From Flavobacterium sp. YJ01 (lineage in GTDB: Bacteria; Bacteroidota; Bacteroidia; Flavobacteriales; Flavobacteriaceae), in the NCBI RefSeq assembly GCF_029320955.1, contig NZ_CP119757.1, positions 2,356,001 through 2,420,000 on the forward strand: a DNA stretch of 64,000 bases, given 5' to 3'. This document shows positions 14,471 through 23,199 of this stretch, in pieces. The notes beneath the pieces are model-generated. The model made no database searches. It saw only the letters and a program-made list of their open reading frames with translations, and had not been told where the DNA came from. The position numbers were made by a program, and so were the translations under genes. Each line of letters opens with the position of its first letter. The first letter of the stretch is position 1.

Positions 14471-14502
14471 AAAAAACCTCTGCTGTTTGGCAGAGGTTTT
14501 TA
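14471..14502 (-). terminator. Attenuator terminator A1
   Basis: A perfect CCTCTGC / GCAGAGG stem (14477-14483 with 14490-14496), extended by A-U pairs, ends in a U-tract in leftward transcription. GCAGAG in leader ORF A1 (14545-14540) can pair with its upstream arm. Confidence 0.88.
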
Positions 14503-14536
14503 TTGTATTTGTAGACTTAGTTACTAAACAATAGAG

Positions 14537-14593
14537 TTACTCTGCGGATAATTCCGACATCATGCAACACATATTTTTAGCTACTAAATTCAT
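14537..14593 (-). CDS. Met/Cys-rich leader peptide ORF A1 (18 codons)
   Basis: Reads MNLVAKNMCCMMSELSAE then TAA, with an MCCMM run at residues 8-12. The last two sense codons (GCA GAG) form the six-base antiterminator strand complementary to CTCTGC in terminator A1. The ribosome at the stop would hide it. First of two consecutive leader units before the small protein and metY. A promoter lies about 20 bases upstream. Confidence 0.75.
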   Translation of the reverse strand: MNLVAKNMCCMMSELSAE

Positions 14594-14613
14594 TTTCTTT
14601 TTGTTTAATAAGG

Positions 14614-14645
14614 CAAATTTGAGAACTTTTTTTGAAACCACCAAA
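14614..14645 (-). promoter_or_regulatory. Probable promoter of leader locus A / metY
   Basis: Minus strand TTTG (14642-14645), 20-base spacer, CAAATTTG (14614-14621), one mismatch to TAnnTTTG. It drives A1, A2, the small protein and metY. Confidence 0.6.
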
Positions 14646-14663
14646 TAAAAACCAAATTATTTT

Positions 14664-14687
14664 CCATTACCCTATCAAATTAATATG
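14664..14687 (-). promoter_or_regulatory. Operator-like site sharing the sulfate-operon motif
   Basis: Minus strand ATATTAATTTGATAGGGTAA then TGG. It shares GATAGGGTAAT and flanking TA.TAA with the cys operon site at 3031-3053 (17 of 23 positions). Here it lies upstream of the promoter, so an activator or a different repression geometry would be expected. Confidence 0.5.
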
Positions 14688-14734
14688 CTATTGTTAAATT
14701 TCTCCTATAAAAAATAAAAAAAGTTGAACTTTAA

Positions 14735-14764
14735 TTTGCAAATCAAAATGGTTTTATACCTTTG
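14735..14764 (+). promoter_or_regulatory. metK promoter
   Basis: TTTG (14735-14738), 18-base spacer, TACCTTTG (14757-14764): a full consensus match. Transcription should start near 14771, at the edge of the riboswitch. Confidence 0.8.
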
Positions 14765-14772
14765 CACCCGAA

Positions 14773-14875
14773 ACAGAGGAAAAATTTGAACTGATTGCAA
14801 CCTCTTCATAATGAAATGATTTCGTTATGAATGCTGAAAAATTCCTTTCAGTAGTAAAAAATGCTAAAGCAGGAA
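14773..14875 (+). ncRNA. SAM-II riboswitch, long-loop form (probable)
   Basis: P1 is AGAGG (14775-14779) with CCTCT (14801-14805). The loop between reads AATTTGAACTGATTGCAA, matching the SAM-II loop ATTT.AAC...ATTGCAA. The 3' segment AAAAAATGCTAAAGCAGG (14857-14873) matches the SAM-II pseudoknot strand (AAATG..GCTAAA..AGG). Two small hairpins are inserted between, as in the long-loop variant known from Bacteroidota. It precedes metK by about 60 bases, the expected target. Confidence 0.75.
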
Positions 14876-14894
14876 CTCTCCTTTAGCCCTTTTT
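14863..14894 (+). terminator. Terminator-like hairpin built on the riboswitch 3' strand
   Basis: GCTAAA (14863-14868) pairs with TTTAGC (14882-14887) and GGA (14872-14874) with TCC (14879-14881), followed by CCTTTTT. The GCTAAA strand is also the aptamer pseudoknot strand, so the two folds compete. Confidence 0.55.
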
Positions 14895-14937
14895 AGCAAT
14901 TATTTTTCTCGATTAATTTTAAATTTAATACATTATT

Positions 14938-16188
14938 ATGGCTTATTTATTTACGTCAGAATCTGTTAGTGAAGGGCATCCAGACAAAGTTGCAGATCAA
15001 ATTTCGGATGCATTAATTGACAACTTTTTGGCATTTGATGCTGACTCAAAAGTAGCATGTGAAACTTTAGTTACTACAGGTCAGGTAATTCTGGCTGGTG
15101 AAGTAAAGTCTAATACTTATTTAGATGTACAGCAAATTGCGCGCGAAGTAATCCGTAAAATTGGATATACTAAAAGCGAGTATATGTTTGAAGCAAATTC
15201 TTGCGGGATTCTTTCAGCTATTCACGAACAATCTGCTGATATTAATCAGGGAGTAGACAGAGCAAAGCCAGAAGAGCAAGGAGCTGGAGATCAAGGAATG
15301 ATGTTTGGTTACGCGACAAACGAAACTGAAAACTTCATGCCGTTGGCTCTTGATTTATCTCATAAATTATTACAAGAGTTAGCTATTTTAAGACGCGAGA
15401 ATAAAGAAATCACTTATTTACGTCCAGATGCTAAATCTCAAGTAACTTTAGAATATAGCGATGATAACAAACCAACTCGTATTGACGCGATTGTTATCTC
15501 AACTCAACATGATGATTTTGATGAAGAAGCTGCAATGTTGGCTAAAATCAAAAAAGATATTATCGAAATCTTGATTCCAAGAATTATCGCTAAAAACCCT
15601 GAGCATGCTCATTTATTTAACGATAAAATCAACTACCATATTAACCCAACAGGAAAATTCGTTATTGGAGGTCCTCACGGAGATACTGGTTTAACAGGAA
15701 GAAAAATTATCGTTGATACTTACGGAGGAAAAGGTGCTCACGGTGGTGGTGCATTCTCTGGAAAAGATCCAAGTAAAGTTGATAGAAGTGCTGCTTATGC
15801 AACGCGTCATATTGCTAAAAACTTAGTTGCTGCTGGTGTTGCTGACGAAATCTTAGTTCAGGTTTCTTACGCAATTGGAGTTGCTGAACCAATGGGAATC
15901 TTCATTGAAACTTACGGAACTTCTAAAGTAAATTTAACTAACGGTGAAATCGCTAAAAAAGTAGAAGCTATCTTCGATATGCGTCCTTATTTTATCGAAC
16001 AACGTTTAAAATTAAGAAACCCAATTTATAGCGAAACTGCTGCTTACGGACACATGGGACGTAAACCAGAAACGGTAACTAAAACTTTCTCTGCTCCAGG
16101 CGGAAACGAAAAAACAGTTACTGTTGAATTGTTTACATGGGAAAAACTTGATTTTGTTGACCAAGTAAAAGCTGCATTTGGATTGTAA
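14938..16188 (+). CDS. metK: S-adenosylmethionine synthetase
   Basis: 416 residues. The N-terminal [19 protein letters not shown] is the MetK methionine/ATP-binding signature, and [12 protein letters not shown] (near 122) and [19 protein letters not shown] (near 268) are the other two family motifs. It makes S-adenosylmethionine from methionine and ATP in the cytoplasm. It is monocistronic, with its own promoter and SAM-II-type leader upstream and a terminator at 16212. It is slightly longer than the Escherichia coli enzyme (384) because of insertions in the middle, as in other Bacteroidota. Confidence 0.97.
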   Translation: MAYLFTSESVSEGHPDKVADQISDALIDNFLAFDADSKVACETLVTTGQVILAGEVKSNTYLDVQQIAREVIRKIGYTKSEYMFEANSCGILSAIHEQSADINQGVDRAKPEEQGAGDQGMMFGYATNETENFMPLALDLSHKLLQELAILRRENKEITYLRPDAKSQVTLEYSDDNKPTRIDAIVISTQHDDFDEEAAMLAKIKKDIIEILIPRIIAKNPEHAHLFNDKINYHINPTGKFVIGGPHGDTGLTGRKIIVDTYGGKGAHGGGAFSGKDPSKVDRSAAYATRHIAKNLVAAGVADEILVQVSYAIGVAEPMGIFIETYGTSKVNLTNGEIAKKVEAIFDMRPYFIEQRLKLRNPIYSETAAYGHMGRKPETVTKTFSAPGGNEKTVTVELFTWEKLDFVDQVKAAFGL

Positions 16189-16211
16189 TTCGATCTGAAA
16201 CATTTACATAC

Positions 16212-16249
16212 AAAAAAGGCTGTCTATTATATTGAACAGCCTTTTTTAT
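16212..16249 (+). terminator. metK terminator
   Basis: AAAGGCTGT / ACAGCCTTT stem (16215-16223 with 16236-16244), 12-base loop, then a T-run. Confidence 0.85.
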
Positions 16250-16257
16250 TTTTACTT

Positions 16258-16470
16258 ATTTATGTGAATGCAACGCAGATGAAACGGATTCGCTATTGCG
16301 AAAACGTGGATTTAAACGGATTTTTTCTTTATTTATAACCTGAAAAGCATAAAAAAAGGCTCTCTAAAATATTAGAGAGCCTTTTTTTTATATACAATTA
16401 AATTTGATTGTAATTTTAAAAATCCGATTTAATTCGCGTCTTTACGAAGTAAATCCGTTTCATCCGCGTC
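16258..16470. repeat. Inverted and phrase-like repeats between metK and the M28 peptidase gene
   Basis: CGCAGATGAAACGGATT (about 16272-16288) recurs in reverse as AATCCGTTTCATCCGCG (about 16451-16467). Shorter words such as GGATTTAAACGGATTT lie inside. A terminator sits at the centre. The whole 294-base gap is non-coding. Confidence 0.6.
16351..16389. terminator. Bidirectional terminator between metK and the M28 peptidase gene
   Basis: AAAGGCTCTCTAA / TTAGAGAGCCTTT is a perfect 13-bp stem with a 4-base loop, A-run before and T-run after. It can end the leftward peptidase transcript and backstop metK. Confidence 0.85.
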
Positions 16471-16482
16471 TTAAATAAAGCT

Positions 16483-17949
16483 TTATCTTTCCAATTGCAC
16501 ATTTGGCAATGTTTTAGGACGGTTAGCATCGTTTGATAAAATCCAACCTGTTCTGTAAATCCATTCGGTCATTTTGTGCAGTTTCACGAAATCAATATTT
16601 TCAGATTCATCCATTGGAGTATGGTATTGACTATGCAGCACACTGGTAAAGAAAACTGCAGGAATTCCTTTTCTTGCATACGGTAAATGGTCAGAACGGA
16701 AGTAAAAATATTCTGGATGTTCTGGTCTGTCCCAAAGTTTATCCAAATCAAATTTCGGACCTTCGTCATTAGCTCTTTTGGCAACTGCCACTAAATCAGA
16801 TGAATTTTCGTGTGGCGAACTCGAACCTAATAAAGCAGCTTGATTTACATTGTTTCTTCCAATCATATCGCCATTTAAAACCGCTATGATATCTTTTTCA
16901 GGAACAGTCGGATGCGATGCATACCATCTTGAACCTAACAAACCACGTTCTTCTGAACCATGAAATACAAATAACGATGTTCTTTTTCCAGGCTGTTTTT
17001 TATAAGCTCTTGCAATCGCTAACATAGCAACACATGTACTGGCGTTATCGTCTGCTCCATTATAGATAGAATCTTGTCCGTATTTTTGGCGTACTCCATC
17101 ATGATCTTGGTGTCCGCTGAAAAGAACGTATTCATTTTTTAGTTTTGCATCAGTTCCAGTAATTGTTCCGACAACATTTACTGAAGGATATTTATAGGTT
17201 TCAGAAACTACTTCTGCCGATAAAACATCTTTAGTCGATTTTAAATATTCTAGCTGATTTCCGTGCACCCAAAAAACAGGCATTGTTGCACCAATTTTAT
17301 CACGAAATCCTTCAATTCCATAAATTCCTCTTGTCATTTGCGGTTCTACTTGAGACCAACTTTGTTCTGCCAATTCATCTGCAACCATAATAAGTGCCAC
17401 AGCACCTTTTTTAACAACAAGATCATAATATTTATTTCTTACCAAACCTGGATAGCGTCTGTCAAATAACGAAATATCATCTGCAATTCCTTCTTTTGAT
17501 GCTAGTAAAACAACTGCTTTTCCTTTTAAATCAGCTTTATCAATTTCTTCTTTAGTTGCCGCACCCAAATACACTAACGAACCTTCAACTTTTATATTAG
17601 TCGTTTCTGCAACCAAAACATCTTTCCATAATTTGTATTCTTTTTGTCCAATTTTGAATTTTGAATTTGGCGTAACTTGATGTCTATACAAATCAAAAAA
17701 CTGGAAATACGTTCCATCATCACCCGCTGGAGCCATTCCGGCTTCTTTAGCTTTATTTTCCAACCACATTGAAACTTTTAGTTCATCTAAAGTTCCTGCT
17801 TCTCGACCATTAAAATGGTCACCAGCCATTTGATACATATCTGTTCTAAGATCTTTATCTGTTATGGCAGAAACTAATGGTTTTTTAACTGCCTGCGCAA
17901 AAGTCAATGCTCCAGATGCAAGTAAAACCAGAATCATTTTGTTTTTCAT
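16483..17949 (-). CDS. Secreted M28-family zinc metallopeptidase
   Basis: 488 residues with a signal peptide (MKNKMILVLLASGALTFAQA). The M28 metal set is present in order: His in SGHQDHDG, Asp in YNGADDNAST, Glu-Glu in HGSEERGLLG, Asp in VLNGDMIGRN, and His in LHSQYHTPMDE. A protease-associated insertion (about 100-230) precedes the catalytic core. These are periplasmic or secreted aminopeptidases with two zinc ions. Peptide specificity cannot be read from sequence. Monocistronic and leftward. Confidence 0.93.
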   Translation of the reverse strand: MKNKMILVLLASGALTFAQAVKKPLVSAITDKDLRTDMYQMAGDHFNGREAGTLDELKVSMWLENKAKEAGMAPAGDDGTYFQFFDLYRHQVTPNSKFKIGQKEYKLWKDVLVAETTNIKVEGSLVYLGAATKEEIDKADLKGKAVVLLASKEGIADDISLFDRRYPGLVRNKYYDLVVKKGAVALIMVADELAEQSWSQVEPQMTRGIYGIEGFRDKIGATMPVFWVHGNQLEYLKSTKDVLSAEVVSETYKYPSVNVVGTITGTDAKLKNEYVLFSGHQDHDGVRQKYGQDSIYNGADDNASTCVAMLAIARAYKKQPGKRTSLFVFHGSEERGLLGSRWYASHPTVPEKDIIAVLNGDMIGRNNVNQAALLGSSSPHENSSDLVAVAKRANDEGPKFDLDKLWDRPEHPEYFYFRSDHLPYARKGIPAVFFTSVLHSQYHTPMDESENIDFVKLHKMTEWIYRTGWILSNDANRPKTLPNVQLER

Positions 17950-18041
17950 AGATTTTAATTTTATGTCATAAAATTAATCATTTCATGGAAAAATTTTATT
18001 TTTTTATCACTTAAAACAGCATTTGAGCATAAAAAATTAAA

Positions 18042-18071
18042 CAAAAATGGCTATCCAAACAGACAGCCATC
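18042..18071 (-). terminator. Terminator of the 746-residue protein gene
   Basis: ATGGCT (18047-18052) pairs with AGCCAT (18065-18070). AAAAA before it gives a U-tract in leftward transcription. Confidence 0.6.
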
Positions 18072-18093
18072 ATATTTATGCGATTACTTTGTT

Positions 18094-20334
18094 TTAATAA
18101 TTTCCGTTTTGCATTTTAGTCAAAACTTCTTTTATTTCCTCCGCTGTTGTTGCATCTGTATTTGCGTCTAAATATTTAACTGCCAAAGTCTGTGTTTCAA
18201 TTGCTTTTTGTTTTTGTCCGTCTTTATAATACAACTGCGCAAGTGTATCTAAATAATATGGATTATTTTTAGTTACGGCCAAACTATATTCAGACCATTT
18301 TATGGCATCTTTTAAATAATTTGCATTCATTTGATTTTCTACAACAGTCCAAGCGGCAGAATTGGCTGTACTAGAATGATATTCTTTAAATGAATTCCAT
18401 CCATCGTAAGAATAACTTGAACTAGAATCTAAACCAGAAAACATTGCATCTAATTTCTCGATTGGGCTTCCGCCTGAAAGAGCTGAATCGAAATAAGCAT
18501 TAAATTCTTTTAAATAAGTTGTATTAGAACCGTCATTTTCTTGAAGCTGACTTAGATAATAAAAGTAATTTCTATAAGCATCAAAGTTTCCTTTTCCAGA
18601 TGCAATGATCTTTTTATAAACAGAATTGATTTTATCCTTATTTACATCTCCCGTTAAACCATCTTGAGAAGCGTAAAGATTTTGCTGTAAAGCATTAGAA
18701 ACTTCAGAAACCGCATTATTAAGAGCGTGAATCTCTCCTGCTTTGGTATTAAATGCGGCGCGATTATTTTCTATTTCTTCAGAATGTTTGAGAATATAAT
18801 CTATAGCCAAGAAATCGGTATCATTTAAAATTCTATCTTCATTAAAAAGCTGTTTAGTAAATCCTAAATTCTTGATTTCTTTAATGATGGTTTCTGCCAA
18901 ATACATATTTACCTGCTTATCTTTTTGATGTGCTTCGATCAATTTTTTCCAAGCTTGTGCAAGTTCTTTTTTGTCTAAAGCCGTTTTTGTAACTACAAAT
19001 TCTGTCGAAATGCTATTATCAACATTATATTCATAATCATAAGATGATTCTAATGCAGCAGCTTTATTAAAAGCATAAATTAAATCGGCATCTGAAGCTT
19101 TTTTACTTTTTAAAACATTATCTAAAGAAACAAAAGCATCGGCTCTGAGAAGTTTACGATAGAAATCGCCATAATAATTAAACTGATATTTCTGTGTTTC
19201 TAAATCAGATTTTGCGATAGCCAATATATTTCCTTGTCCGTTTAAAACAACAATACTAGGATCGCTGGTTATTTTATTATTTTTCAGCCATTTTTTATCA
19301 TCGGCTCCAGCCAAATAATAATTAAAAACATCATAAAGAGCATTGTATCCATCGTACATGCTGTAACCAGTTTGCGTTTCTTGATCTTTTACAAAAAAAT
19401 CAAAACTTTCTTTTGCTGTTTTTTTACTGTCTACATAAACTCCTAAAAACTTATTATTATTTGAATTTTTAGTTTCGGAAATCGCCTTGTTTAAGCTATT
19501 TTCAATCTTTAGTTTAAAATTATATTGATTGTAAACTGGCGGAGCTACTGTTAAATCTGTCGCAGCGACAGCAGTATCTACAGCTACTCCTGCTCCATAA
19601 TCGTAACTTGAAACATCTTCTTTTCCTGGATAAGTCCAATTTGAAACAGATGTACTTTCTAACGGAATTACTTTTGAAGTTTTCTTAACTGGCTGCGGAT
19701 CTTTTGCATTAGTAAAAACCAATGGATTAACTCCAGATTTCTCTGAAATTCTTAATTCGTTAGTAGTTTTATCAAAAAAGCCGAAAATTTTTAAATCACC
19801 TAAAACCGCTAATTCATAAGTTATGGTAATTTCTGAAACATCTTTAGGAAGTTCGTATTTAAAAACATCGCTTTTTCCGTCGTATTCTTCGTAAACTAAA
19901 TATAGAAAGTCTGTTTTTTCAATTTCAAACTCTAAATTATTTTTAGTCCAATTGGGGTCTTGTTTAGAACGAATATCAGAAAGTCTTTGATATTTAACTT
20001 CTTCTTTTCCTTTTTGTGTTCCTATATAAAAAGAATAATAGGAAGGATCTATAAAGTTTACTTTTATATTTTTAGCTTTTTTATCGATTTTAAAATCAAG
20101 ATCGAAGCTATTTCCCGATGGAGTATTTTTGACAAATAATAACGAATCGCCTTTTATTGCATATTCGCCCGAATAAAATACTAACTCATATTTATTATCA
20201 TCTAATAAGTTCAGTTTAATTTTTTGGCCTTTATTGTTTGATATATAAGTTCCTTTTTCAATCTCTTTTGTTTGAGAAAAAGACGTAAAAACTGTCGAAG
20301 TAAATAGCAGTAAACTCCAAATAAAATTGCGCAT
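18094..20334 (-). CDS. Exported TPR-containing protein of unknown function
   Basis: 746 residues with a signal peptide (MRNFIWSLLLFTSTVFTSFSQ). The N-terminal 200 residues look beta-rich. A central stretch (ITSDPSIVVLNGQGNILAIA) resembles a thioredoxin-fold strand pair but I see no CxxC. The C-terminus has at least one tetratricopeptide repeat (NPYYLDTLAQLYYKDGQKQK, near residue 700). It probably faces the periplasm and binds protein partners. It lies downstream of a TonB-type barrel gene on the same strand, about 90 bases away. No specific function can be assigned. Confidence 0.8.
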   Translation of the reverse strand: MRNFIWSLLLFTSTVFTSFSQTKEIEKGTYISNNKGQKIKLNLLDDNKYELVFYSGEYAIKGDSLLFVKNTPSGNSFDLDFKIDKKAKNIKVNFIDPSYYSFYIGTQKGKEEVKYQRLSDIRSKQDPNWTKNNLEFEIEKTDFLYLVYEEYDGKSDVFKYELPKDVSEITITYELAVLGDLKIFGFFDKTTNELRISEKSGVNPLVFTNAKDPQPVKKTSKVIPLESTSVSNWTYPGKEDVSSYDYGAGVAVDTAVAATDLTVAPPVYNQYNFKLKIENSLNKAISETKNSNNNKFLGVYVDSKKTAKESFDFFVKDQETQTGYSMYDGYNALYDVFNYYLAGADDKKWLKNNKITSDPSIVVLNGQGNILAIAKSDLETQKYQFNYYGDFYRKLLRADAFVSLDNVLKSKKASDADLIYAFNKAAALESSYDYEYNVDNSISTEFVVTKTALDKKELAQAWKKLIEAHQKDKQVNMYLAETIIKEIKNLGFTKQLFNEDRILNDTDFLAIDYILKHSEEIENNRAAFNTKAGEIHALNNAVSEVSNALQQNLYASQDGLTGDVNKDKINSVYKKIIASGKGNFDAYRNYFYYLSQLQENDGSNTTYLKEFNAYFDSALSGGSPIEKLDAMFSGLDSSSSYSYDGWNSFKEYHSSTANSAAWTVVENQMNANYLKDAIKWSEYSLAVTKNNPYYLDTLAQLYYKDGQKQKAIETQTLAVKYLDANTDATTAEEIKEVLTKMQNGNY

Positions 20335-20424
20335 AATATAAAAATTTGGCTGTTAATATTGATGTAAAGATATTCCATTCCTTTTAAAATTAAATGTCTT
20401 GACTTCAAAATTCAGCCAAATGTC

Positions 20425-23121
20425 TTATAAATTGTATTTCATCGAAAAGATAATGTAGCGCGGCTGAACCGTATATTGCGAAACTCGTGTAGAGAATTGC
20501 GTAAAATTATCATCGTTAAGATATCTTGTATTTAACAAATTGGTTGCCGAGACTTTATATTCCCATTTGCTGTTTTTCTTTTGATAAATTAAACTAGCAC
20601 TTAAAAAATCGTATTCATTATCTACCGATTTATCTCCGTTGTAATAATGATAAAATTCGTATTCAGATACAAAAGAAAAACTGTCTAAGAAATAATAATC
20701 TAATTTGGCAAATGGCTTATCGGTATAAAAAGTAGATCCGCTGTATTTATTAATCAAAAGATTGTATCCAAATTCAATATTTGGAAGTTTTTTGTAATTT
20801 GTCGAAGCTCTTACTGTATAACTCTGCACAAAACTTTCTGTTGTTCTTTGTTCACTATCTTGAATGTTGTTGAATTTTGACCAGTTCAAACTTGCGTTTG
20901 CAGAAGCTTTATAGTTTTTTAAAAATGAACGTCCGTAAGCTCCCATTCCAGAAAAAGTTTCATCTGCTAAATTTGAATTATAAGGAACTGAAGACTGGTT
21001 AATTCCATCAAAATCTGCTTTTGTTTTAATTGCATCCACTTTTTTGGTATAAGTTGCATTGGCAAAAATGTTCTCAAAATTGAACATATTATATTTGAAA
21101 TAACGAAGCGAATGAACCTGAGAAGTTGCATTTTCTAAATAACGATCTCCACGAAACAAACTACTGTAATTAGACAAAACATAACCCGCTGCCAACTGGT
21201 TAATATCGGTAAAATCATTCGTTAAAGAGAAATTATAAGTCAACGTCTCTGATTTTTTGATTTGATATAAAGCGAAGAAATCTGGCAAAACTTTAGTAAA
21301 ACTTTGAGAATAATCGGTTCCCAATTGTCCGTTTGTCATTTGATAAGTATGCAAGCTTACTCCAGGCGTCAGGGTAAATTTTCCTGTTAGAATTTTATAA
21401 TGAAAACCGACGAAAGCATCATTAAATCTGTAATCTACGTCATTATTGTTTTGAGGATCATTCAAATCATTTCTATCTCCATTATCTAACATCTGAAAAA
21501 TATGAGAATTGAAATTCTGATACGAATATGTATTTCCTAATGTAATATTGAAATTACTTTTTGGAGTTACCATATAATAGTAATCCAATTTTGCATCCAA
21601 CTTATTCGTTTTCACAAAACGATTCTGATTGTAATCATTTCTATTTTGATTTGGAGTAAACCCAGTTAAAACATCCTCATCAAAAGGAGCTGTTTGTAAA
21701 TTGGCATTATAAAATGGATTTTCGTCCTGATACAAATGCTGCGCTTCAAATGCAAAAATATTTTTAGTGCTTTGCGTATAATACAAACTCAAATTCTGAT
21801 TAACAGAAGTTGGATCTTGCTTTTTTGTTGTAAAAATATCTTCTGAAGTCGCAACATTCTTCACAATCTGTTCTCTAAACAAATCAGAATATTCTTCTTG
21901 TTTGGTCAATTTGGTTAAGATATCATAATCAAACTGAAATTTGTCGCTTGGCTTATAAGTTGAACTTAATTTAAAAAGTCCCAAATTATTTTTCTGGCTT
22001 GTATTTTCGTTACGATTGTCCTTATTTCCAGAATCCAAAATTGTGGTCTGCGATTTAGTTTCTAATTCTGTTTTTGATGTTGAAAGAATTCCGAAACCGC
22101 TCAAATTCCAAGCTTTGTTAATCGAATAAGCAAAGTTTGTTGCGCCAAATTTGGTCTCAATTTCTTTGGCTCTATTATTTCTTAAAAGTGAAATTCCTAA
22201 GTCATTAGAAGAAACATTAAAACTGCTTCCGCCTTTTTTCATCATGTTTTTAAATCCGCCCGTGAACTTAAAATAATCTTGTGCTGTTAAAGGCAATTCA
22301 CCAATATTATTAAAATTGGTAATTAAATTAATGCTGTATTTCGGACTATAATAAAAGAGTTTTGGGTTAATAATATAACGACTGTCTAATTCTGCAACGC
22401 CAATTCCTGCCGTAACATCTCCAAACCAAAAGTTCTTTTTTCCTTCTTTCAATTTAATATTCATAGCCACATTATCCTGATCATTTTCAAGACCTTTTAA
22501 TTGGCTTACTTCGTTATAATTTCGTAAAACCTGAACTTTATCAATAGCATCTGCCGGAATATTTTTAACGCCTAATTTGGTATCTCCATCAAAAAAATCT
22601 TTGCCTTCTACCATTAATTTGCTCACTTTCTTTCCTTCAACCTCAATTTCTCCATCAGCATTTACCTCAACACCTGGAAGTTTTTTCAATACATCTTCTA
22701 GCTTTTTTTCTGTTCCAGATTTAAAAGAATCGGCATTGTAAACAATTGTATCTCCTTTGATTGAAACTGGCATTTCGCGAACAATTTCAACACCTTCTAA
22801 TTCAATTCCTGCTCCATCCAAAACAATATTTTGAGTCATATTTTCAGATTTTGTTGCAACTGGAATTTCTTTAGATTTCATTCCGAGATAACTTACTTTT
22901 ATGGTATAAGCAGTATTTGGTTTTAAAGTAAGCTGAAATTTTCCTTTGTCATTGGTAATTCCGTACGAATCCATTGCTTTTGTGCCGTTGTTAATTGCCA
23001 TAATATTGGCCATTTCAAGCGGATTTTTCTGTTCATCTTGAATTAAACCATCAAAACGAACACTTTGCGAAAAGCATACAGAAGTAAAAAGTAAGGCAAA
23101 AACAAAAAGTATTTTATTCAT
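20425..23121 (-). CDS. Outer-membrane TonB-dependent-type beta-barrel with carboxypeptidase-like N-domain
   Basis: 898 residues. A signal peptide (MNKILFVFALLFTSVCFS) is followed by a CarboxypepD_reg-like Ig domain (about 20-100). Next is a plug-like segment (IVYNADSFKSGTEKKLEDVLKKLPGVEV, near 125-155), then a long barrel ending in an aromatic-rich strand (YIIFSMKYNL). The family forms gated outer-membrane channels. The partner GLPGLI protein gene lies directly upstream. Cargo is unknown. The plug resembles that of barrels usually found beside GLPGLI proteins rather than siderophore receptors. Confidence 0.88.
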   Translation of the reverse strand: MNKILFVFALLFTSVCFSQSVRFDGLIQDEQKNPLEMANIMAINNGTKAMDSYGITNDKGKFQLTLKPNTAYTIKVSYLGMKSKEIPVATKSENMTQNIVLDGAGIELEGVEIVREMPVSIKGDTIVYNADSFKSGTEKKLEDVLKKLPGVEVNADGEIEVEGKKVSKLMVEGKDFFDGDTKLGVKNIPADAIDKVQVLRNYNEVSQLKGLENDQDNVAMNIKLKEGKKNFWFGDVTAGIGVAELDSRYIINPKLFYYSPKYSINLITNFNNIGELPLTAQDYFKFTGGFKNMMKKGGSSFNVSSNDLGISLLRNNRAKEIETKFGATNFAYSINKAWNLSGFGILSTSKTELETKSQTTILDSGNKDNRNENTSQKNNLGLFKLSSTYKPSDKFQFDYDILTKLTKQEEYSDLFREQIVKNVATSEDIFTTKKQDPTSVNQNLSLYYTQSTKNIFAFEAQHLYQDENPFYNANLQTAPFDEDVLTGFTPNQNRNDYNQNRFVKTNKLDAKLDYYYMVTPKSNFNITLGNTYSYQNFNSHIFQMLDNGDRNDLNDPQNNNDVDYRFNDAFVGFHYKILTGKFTLTPGVSLHTYQMTNGQLGTDYSQSFTKVLPDFFALYQIKKSETLTYNFSLTNDFTDINQLAAGYVLSNYSSLFRGDRYLENATSQVHSLRYFKYNMFNFENIFANATYTKKVDAIKTKADFDGINQSSVPYNSNLADETFSGMGAYGRSFLKNYKASANASLNWSKFNNIQDSEQRTTESFVQSYTVRASTNYKKLPNIEFGYNLLINKYSGSTFYTDKPFAKLDYYFLDSFSFVSEYEFYHYYNGDKSVDNEYDFLSASLIYQKKNSKWEYKVSATNLLNTRYLNDDNFTQFSTRVSQYTVQPRYIIFSMKYNL

Positions 23122-23199
23122 TATAAGAATATTGAAATTTGCACCTGAACGTAACGTATAGGCGAAATAATGTTTTAAACTATCGGAATTTTATAAATT

